From positions 25,558 to 89,557 of the forward strand of contig SGPM01000068.1 in NCBI GenBank assembly GCA_004802725.1: a DNA stretch of 64,000 nucleotides, in the 5' to 3' direction. Position numbers and translations under genes: made by a program. Below the pieces are notes generated by a model. It saw nothing but the letters and a program-made list of their open reading frames with translations. It was not told the DNA's origin and ran no database searches. This DNA is from Antrodiella citrinella (lineage: Eukaryota; Basidiomycota; Agaricomycetes; Polyporales; Steccherinaceae). Below, piece by piece: positions 58,270-64,000 of the stretch (positions within the stretch are counted from its first letter, which is position 1; each line of letters begins with the position of its first letter).

Positions 58270-59457
58270 ATGAGTTGGGCAGGGTATGTATTCTTTACGT
58301 TCAGTTTTGCACGTTTATCTGACGATGAATGTAGATTCAAGAAGTCGATGAACCGAGCGGGGACGACCGTAAGGACCAGTTCACGCCGGACGTGCGCCGA
58401 CACATTGGTGACCCATATTCTGTCCCACAGATCCTCCAAAAGACTGGTCAGATCGAGAGAACGGTAGACAGAGAGTTTGCAGATGAGGAGTCCAAGTTCA
58501 AAGCGTGCGTCCCATCGCTCCTCACCACCCGTTGTGCTCTCATTGACCCTTGGGCCCTTTCGCTCTATATAGATTCGAGAAAGAATGTCAAGGGTTACAG
58601 AAGGACAGCAAAGGGTACTTGGATGCGATGCGATGTGAGTTGAGCTTATGTTGGAACGTGGTATGCCTGGCTTATACCTGCCCTAGCTATGACCGCTGCG
58701 CAGACACGCATTGCGGACACGATCGATGTGTTCTACGGCGCCGCAGACAAGTCCTCCGAAGGTGCGATGGCCGCACACGCATACAAACGTGCTGTAGACG
58801 ATCTTGATACCGGCATCGCTAGAGAAATGGTGTGTACTTCCACTTCTATCAGACGAAGCATCTGACTGAAATGTGTCCGCGCTAGGATGCGCCGTATCGT
58901 ACGACTGTTATGGAGCCGCTGGGTAAGATGAACGTGTACTTCCCCGTGGTGAATGAGCATATAAGCAAGCGATCCAAGAAGGTGCGTTATGCGTCGTTCA
59001 TTCCGAGTACTCTCGTCTCAGATAGTTGCAGCTTCTGGACTACGACTCCGCCCGGAGTCGCATGAACAAGCTTATCTCGAAGCCAAGCGAGGACCCCACG
59101 AAGCTTCCGAAGGCCCAACAAGAGCACGACGACGCCAAGGACGCCTTCGACATGCTCAACGAGCAGCTCATCGCAGAGCTGCCCCAATTGCTAGACCTCC
59201 GCGTACCATTCTTCGATCCGAGTTTCGAAGCTATGATCCGGATGCAGTGCAAATTCGCAGAAGAGGGGTACGAGAAGTTGAGCGGTGTACAACGGTGAGT
59301 GCTGCTATCCTGTTTCTCATACTGTGATGTTGAATGCGCTTTTTGAAGGTACTTTGCGGATAACGTCAGAGACGACTACGCCGCTGGACAACTGGACTCT
59401 CAAGTTGAAGGCGTCTTGCAAGAGATGAGGGAACTTTCGATTTGCGGTGCGAGTTAG
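58270..59457 (+). CDS. RVS161: BAR-domain protein RVS161 (amphiphysin family)
   Basis: Forms a heterodimer with RVS167 that curves membranes at endocytic sites and in cell fusion. The start MSWAGFKKSMNRAG is typical. The BAR helices follow: GQIERTVDREFADEESKFKA, FEKECQGLQKDSKGYLDAMR, TRIADTIDVFYG, MEPLGKMNVYFPVVNEHI, DYDSARSRMNKLI, AELPQLLDLRVPFFDPSFEA and MIRMQCKFAEEGYEKLSGVQ. It ends without an SH3 domain, which separates it from RVS167. Eight exons with GT-AG introns give about 265 residues, normal for the family. The first exon (58270-58283) encodes only MSWA plus part of Gly. Confidence 0.94.
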
Positions 59458-60013
59458 ATACAGCGTTGGCTAATAGTCTCAAGCTGTAGGATATTTTGGT
59501 CGGTATGCTTGTATCCGTTTTGTTTGTACGTTCGTTGGACTATGGCATTCAGGTTTCCAGACTCTTGTGTTTGTCTAGGCTCATTCCCATCCGTTCGCAA
59601 GCTCACGTTTTCTGCCTTTTTTGAGCTCGAACGGACTGGCCACGCGAGTCTAGTGTTCCTCACAACCAACGTACAGCACATGACCAGCAAGACAAGAAAA
59701 CAAGGATATTTGTCTTTGTACAGTACAATTATGCACAACGGTACAAATTATCAGCACATTACAACGAGCAACTACCAAAGATAATCCCGGTCTATGATTA
59801 TGACAAGCAACAGAACGCGAAACCGAAAGAAAGAGAGAAATAACGTCTACCAAGAATAACGGATCCTCACCATAAAGAGACCCAAAAGCTGACCTACACC
59901 TCCAAATAGCGCAGACCTACCCTAGTGAACGAAACAGTACTCGCTTCTCCAGATCCCCAGCCACCTGCAAGTCAACCGGCACTCGAGGGAATGGGTTCCT
60001 GAACACAGATCGG
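59458..60013. other. Convergent intergenic region holding repeat copy B
   Basis: The 3' flanks of RVS161 and the last gene. It contains the second short dispersed element (59576-59649); nothing else recognised. Confidence 0.45.
59576..59649 (+). mobile_element. Short dispersed element, copy B, with flanking direct repeat
   Basis: It has the same start (TAGGCTCATTCCCATCCGTT) and end (GGCCACGCGAGT) as copy A at 5964-6055, but lacks about 18 bp of its interior. The flanks are CTTGTGTTTGTC (59564-59575) and CTAGTGTTCCTC (59650-59661), 9 of 12 bases identical, in the same position as the 11-of-12 repeat around copy A. Both copies lie between convergent genes. It is probably an older insertion than copy A. 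Confidence 0.55.
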
Positions 60014-63000
60014 TTACTTATGAATCCTATCTCCCAGCGCCGGACGGATACGCTGTGCAAGCGTAGTAGGAGCAGCCCCACGGCCGCCAGAAGCACCACT
60101 CTTCCGACCACCACGACCCCGAGCATTCTTTCCACGACGCAGAGGAGACCCGTTTCTGCCACCCGATGGCCTGCCGTTATCGGTACTCAAACGATAGAGA
60201 AGGTCCCGGTCGCGAGGCTCTGGCGAGTCAGGTTCAGCAGGGACGTAGCTCGGTCCAGGGCCTGCCGAAAAGTAGTCGTGCGTGTACGGAGCAACCACGG
60301 GAGACGCGTAGTGCTCTGAGCGTGCAGGGGAACCCCAGTTCGGGGAGAATCGTTCGGGAGAGGGCGACCTCGGCCAGCCTGAATCGTGAACTGCCACCGG
60401 ACGGGACTGAGCCTGGCTCGGAGCGGCGTATGACTCGTAGTACGAAGACGGGGGATAGGCCTGATTCACGCTGACCCGGGGTAGTTCTCCAGCTGAGAAC
60501 GGCGTCCTCGCTTCTTCATGGTCGTTTCGCCTGTCCTCCCATCTTGCGCCCCTGTAGTCCATTGGAGGTGGCGTGCGGGCTCGGTCCGGAGAACGGCTGC
60601 GTCCACGAGAGAGGTAAGGCCGCTCGTCGTTGTATCTGGCTCGCCAAGTCTCTCCTACAGGAGATCGAGGCGGAGAGTAATGATCGTACTGGCGAGCAGG
60701 ACGCGCTCGTTCTTGACCGCGCATGGCGCGAGGACTGGGTGGCGACCTGCGATTCCCGAAAGGATGAGTATATTCTGAGCCGCTCTCCAAGGGATACAGA
60801 TCATGACCTCTGTGTGGACTGGGACTTCTGGGGTGTGAAGGCAGGTCAGAGTTCACCATAGGATCAGGGTACGCTGTAGCAGGGGCCGGCACGACAGGAT
60901 GGACAGAGCTAGCGGATCTCTGTGGCTGCTGTTGGGTTTGAACAGCACGGGTGGTCACGACTTGCGTACGCTGAGGCGCAGCAGTAGCGTCAGGTTTATT
61001 TGTTTGAGCAGAAATCGGGGAGATTGGGCTGGAAGACTGGACACTGGACACGCCCGTGGTTTTGATGATACGAGTCGAGCGATCGCCGCCGTCGTTGAAG
61101 GTTGGCCTCACAGCATGGGGCGGACCGCTCACAGTGGCAAATGTAGGAGAAGGAGGACTTTCTCTGTGGACAGAGGCAACGGGAACATAGGGTCTCAGTG
61201 TTTGCGCTGAGATAGCGGAAGAAAGTGCGGAAGAAAGGGAAGAAAGCGTAGGCTCCGGCGAGGGTTCGCGCTTGACAGACATAGCGACGAAGCGTTCAAC
61301 CGGGGGTTGACCAGCCTGCGGTTCCCAGGTTGTAATCCGTGGCGTGTCCTGAGTTGTGATGAAGTAGACGGCGGGCAAGTCCTTCTGTGGCAGAACGGGA
61401 GGCGTGACGCGACTACGTTTTGACCCTGACTGGATAGATACAGCATTGGCAGGAGAACCGTTGGAAGTAGCACCGTCGTGAGGAATTTGTGCAATATTCT
61501 CTGCAGGCCGCTTGCGCGGCACCACAGTCATTCCGGACGTTGCCTGGGGCGACGTTGGATTCGGCGGAGGCTTGGCGGCGACAGGCTTAGGAGCTTGAAC
61601 AACAGCAGCGGTTTCTGCCTTGGACACTTGCTGCGTCGATAGTAGGACACGAGGAAGCTGCGAAACTACAGCAGACTTCGTAGACGTTGTAGAGGACTGT
61701 AGCTGAGGAGCCGGAGGGGATACCGATACCGGAGTAGGCGTCGGCGTCGTAGGGGTAAGACCAGTTGCTTCGCTGTCTTTTGTTGAACCTTCAATGGCAG
61801 CACGCCGATCGCGTATGGCCTGAGCTTGCTCAGAGCTAGCCTTCTGTCGACGTTCCAGCATCTCGCGTCGCTTCTGCTCATATTCTCGTTTCCGGCTTAC
61901 CTCCTCTTCGACGGACATATCCAATTCGGGAGGAAGGATCGCAACCAACGGCGTTGCCGTCGCCACAGTTGTCTCAGCGGCAGGTGTTGAACCCAATCTA
62001 CGAGCAGTCTCCGGTACTCCGGCAGCGGTGGGAGGACCTGAGAGTCGTGAGTCTGACGAAGCTGCGGATGTGACTGCAGTGATGAGAGGAGCCCGAATTG
62101 AGGGAGTCTGAGCCCGTGCCGTACGCGATACACCGTCGCTACCCAGAAGATGTGCATTCCCATCGGATGGCAACGTCGAAGGAGATGAGGCCGGTAGATC
62201 CTGCGGTGGTGATGGGGGCCTCTCGTTCTGAAACTTCACAGCAAGCTGAATGTCGCGCAAAGTTTTCGCCTTCTCGTCCGACCACCTCTTTTCCTGCTTG
62301 ACTCGCAAATTTTCCAAACTGTCAAAAGCAGCTTCCAAGCGGGCGAAGGTCCTCTCGTCTTGCTCCATCTCTCTCTGCGCGGCGCGAATGGTCTCTTCAG
62401 CACGACGCCTCGACTCCTCATGCTCTTCTTTGTAGCGCTTGCGTAAGATCTGCAGCTCGTCCCAATTCGTCCGTTCTTTGGCAAGCTCAGAAAGGCAAAG
62501 ATAGAGATCGCCTACGACGGGAGGAGGTATGCGCATAGGGGCCTCTGTGATGACCTGACCTTGGTGTGGCGCGATAGACTGCATCTGGGAAGGCTGTGGA
62601 ACCATAGACAGTGATACACGGTTCTGCGTGATGGATGATCCTGTTCCTGCTGCAGCACTAGAGGCTAATCCTTCGAGAACCGAAGTCGATGCGAACAATC
62701 CGCCGTTGCTGCTGTGAGATGGAAAAATGTCCGACGATGAGAGGGATATGGTGTTCCCGTTTTGGACTGTACCAACATCTTTGGCAGGAGGAGAATTCGA
62801 GGGAGATGTAAGACTTGTGATGGACATTGCACTGGATGGAAGATGCAGCGANGCAGATTGGCTATCTGACTTCGAGATCGCTGTGAGCGCTTGCGTATCT
62901 TCTGGCAGTGGCGATTGTTGAATAGAGAATGGGATGATGTGGTCGTCGCTTGAAGATAGTCTTCCCAAGAGCGCAGGCGGTGATGGGGACCTCCCGATTG

Positions 63001-63061
63001 TGCCGAAATTGAAGCCGATGGCCTCGAGCATGTTCTTGGAAGACGNGACCTTCGTCTGCAT
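60014..63061 (-). CDS. Hypothetical disordered protein with coiled coil and RG-rich tail
   Basis: I do not recognise a family. A single long exon runs from the ATG at 63061 (MQTKV) for 1015 codons; an upstream exon in the low-quality DNA beyond 63.1 kb is possible. Ser-rich N-terminal 190 residues precede a coiled coil at about residues 195-300 (LRKRYKEEHEESRRRAEETI). The middle is Ser/Thr/Pro/Ala-rich with a second charged helix near REYEQKRREMLERRQ (about 380-410). The last 250 residues are rich in Arg, Ser, Pro and Tyr (RSRSPDRARTPP), ending in an RGG-like segment (KNARGRGGRKSGASGGRG) and TTLAQRIRPALGDRIHK. The tail suggests RNA binding; this is inference. Two ambiguous bases (62852, 63046) fall inside. 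Confidence 0.7.
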   Translation of the reverse strand: MQTKVXSSKNMLEAIGFNFGTIGRSPSPPALLGRLSSSDDHIIPFSIQQSPLPEDTQALTAISKSDSQSXSLHLPSSAMSITSLTSPSNSPPAKDVGTVQNGNTISLSSSDIFPSHSSNGGLFASTSVLEGLASSAAAGTGSSITQNRVSLSMVPQPSQMQSIAPHQGQVITEAPMRIPPPVVGDLYLCLSELAKERTNWDELQILRKRYKEEHEESRRRAEETIRAAQREMEQDERTFARLEAAFDSLENLRVKQEKRWSDEKAKTLRDIQLAVKFQNERPPSPPQDLPASSPSTLPSDGNAHLLGSDGVSRTARAQTPSIRAPLITAVTSAASSDSRLSGPPTAAGVPETARRLGSTPAAETTVATATPLVAILPPELDMSVEEEVSRKREYEQKRREMLERRQKASSEQAQAIRDRRAAIEGSTKDSEATGLTPTTPTPTPVSVSPPAPQLQSSTTSTKSAVVSQLPRVLLSTQQVSKAETAAVVQAPKPVAAKPPPNPTSPQATSGMTVVPRKRPAENIAQIPHDGATSNGSPANAVSIQSGSKRSRVTPPVLPQKDLPAVYFITTQDTPRITTWEPQAGQPPVERFVAMSVKREPSPEPTLSSLSSALSSAISAQTLRPYVPVASVHRESPPSPTFATVSGPPHAVRPTFNDGGDRSTRIIKTTGVSSVQSSSPISPISAQTNKPDATAAPQRTQVVTTRAVQTQQQPQRSASSVHPVVPAPATAYPDPMVNSDLPSHPRSPSPHRGHDLYPLESGSEYTHPFGNRRSPPSPRAMRGQERARPARQYDHYSPPRSPVGETWRARYNDERPYLSRGRSRSPDRARTPPPMDYRGARWEDRRNDHEEARTPFSAGELPRVSVNQAYPPSSYYESYAAPSQAQSRPVAVHDSGWPRSPSPERFSPNWGSPARSEHYASPVVAPYTHDYFSAGPGPSYVPAEPDSPEPRDRDLLYRLSTDNGRPSGGRNGSPLRRGKNARGRGGRKSGASGGRGAAPTTLAQRIRPALGDRIHK

Positions 63062-64000
63062 ATGGATTACCCGCCCCGATAGCGATGGAGGANAAATGAA
63101 CNCAAACGAAAGAGACGATNGTCTGTGCGTGTGTCAAGGGATTCTTGATTGAGGNGCTGGTGCAGAAGACAGCGANGGAGAGTTTTCNTTGAAGGACGAG
63201 GGGCGTGGCTGAGCAGNGTGGACACGGCAAGGTTCCAGGTGAATCTCGTACCAAAAACTTGCCAACCTGGAAAAATGACGAGACGCAAAAACACTGTTGA
63301 AANAGAGAAAACGAAGCGTTACANTAAGGTTGAAGAGAACGAAGAGGAAAATTTACTCGTCGTCGACTAAGGAGCAGAAGGATCGCCGTTCTCGCCTCAT
63401 TTTTATACTGATGGGCGTCTATTAAGCACCGGAGTCTCCGGTCTGCCCGGGGCCTGGCCCTGATGATTCCNCTTCCTCCGAGTCAGTCTTNATTGATTTT
63501 AANTACTTCAGAATCACTTTGCTCTCGGGAGTTCGTTTATTTCGTCCCATGACTCGGCATCCACAAAGGAGGAAGAGGAGTGGGATGCTTACGATCCTCG
63601 CATGCACTCATGCCATGTAACTTAGTACTTGNCTGGATNAGCACGAGTCGCACAAGCTATGAATCCGGAAGAAGGCNAAGGTTCCCGCCAGTATCTTGAC
63701 CCCGATACTACTAGCGCATTCATTGTGTGAGTATACTTCCAGTATACTTCTGGTCCTGGTACTACTANTACTAGAAACCCTTCTCANTTGTGCGTTATNG
63801 TTTCATGCTNTTAAGTACATTCTTTCGCATCGTTGAATAAATGTCCAAGTGATTTTTACAACCCAAGTGCTCATCACCACGCAACGCACTAGACTTTTAA
63901 CTTAAGTCTGTTCGGCCGTCTGGACCTNCAATGGCTNAGAAGTTCGACAATATTACCTCNAAGTATCGCAGATTCNCGNCGTNGAAANGCANTTANTGGA
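63062..64000. other. Low-quality contig end with many ambiguous bases
   Basis: More than twenty N calls lie here, so frames cannot be trusted. I see no gene. A short duplicated word, AGTATACTTC, occurs twice near 63730-63750. Confidence 0.5.

Noticed and set aside
1..64000. CRISPR arrays, operons or prokaryotic defence islands
   Set aside because: The DNA is fungal nuclear with spliceosomal introns throughout; no regularly spaced repeat array was seen.

Overview
The window reads as nuclear DNA of a filamentous basidiomycete, most likely a wood-decay agaricomycete (a polypore-type fungus is my guess). Genes are interrupted by many introns of about 45-85 bp, are closely packed on both strands, and match families seen in Agaricomycetes: an AA9 polysaccharide monooxygenase, RMT2, a GLTSCR1-domain protein and Zn2Cys6 regulators. 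Ambiguous bases cluster after 62.8 kb, so the right end is low-quality contig edge. I could not run searches; names rest on motifs read from conceptual splicing.

Layout. 0.4-10 kb: a broken AA9 gene, RMT2, histidinol-phosphatase, a small conserved membrane protein, an MFS antiporter and TRAPP subunit BET5. 10.7-14.9 kb: a FUN30/SMARCAD1-type chromatin remodeller. 15-26 kb is gene-poor: a divergent mitochondrial carrier, a small Zn2Cys6 factor and long stretches with only decayed coding fragments. 26.5-34 kb: U2AF small subunit, ALG14 (spread over five small exons), APC subunit CDC23/APC8 and a GLTSCR1-domain protein. 35.4-41 kb: an F-box-like gene with a frameshift and a large Zn2Cys6 factor. 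41.3-49.2 kb: a hemerythrin-like protein, DBP10, queuine tRNA-ribosyltransferase and a small unknown gene. 49.5-63 kb: three unrecognised genes and the BAR protein RVS161.

Most genes are housekeeping (splicing, ribosome assembly, tRNA modification, glycosylation, vesicle tethering, cell cycle, endocytosis, histidine synthesis) and show no pathway-level clustering. Divergent pairs probably share promoters: HIS2/membrane protein, MFS/BET5, ALG14/CDC23, hemerythrin/DBP10 and the unknown pair around 49.3 kb.

Most unusual observations: two related 74-92 bp sequences, 53 kb apart, each flanked by a 12-bp direct repeat (a possible very short mobile element); three inferred GC-AG introns; a 17-nt microexon in the hemerythrin gene; and an AA9 gene carrying three lesions. 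I did not find a convincing new multi-gene system.
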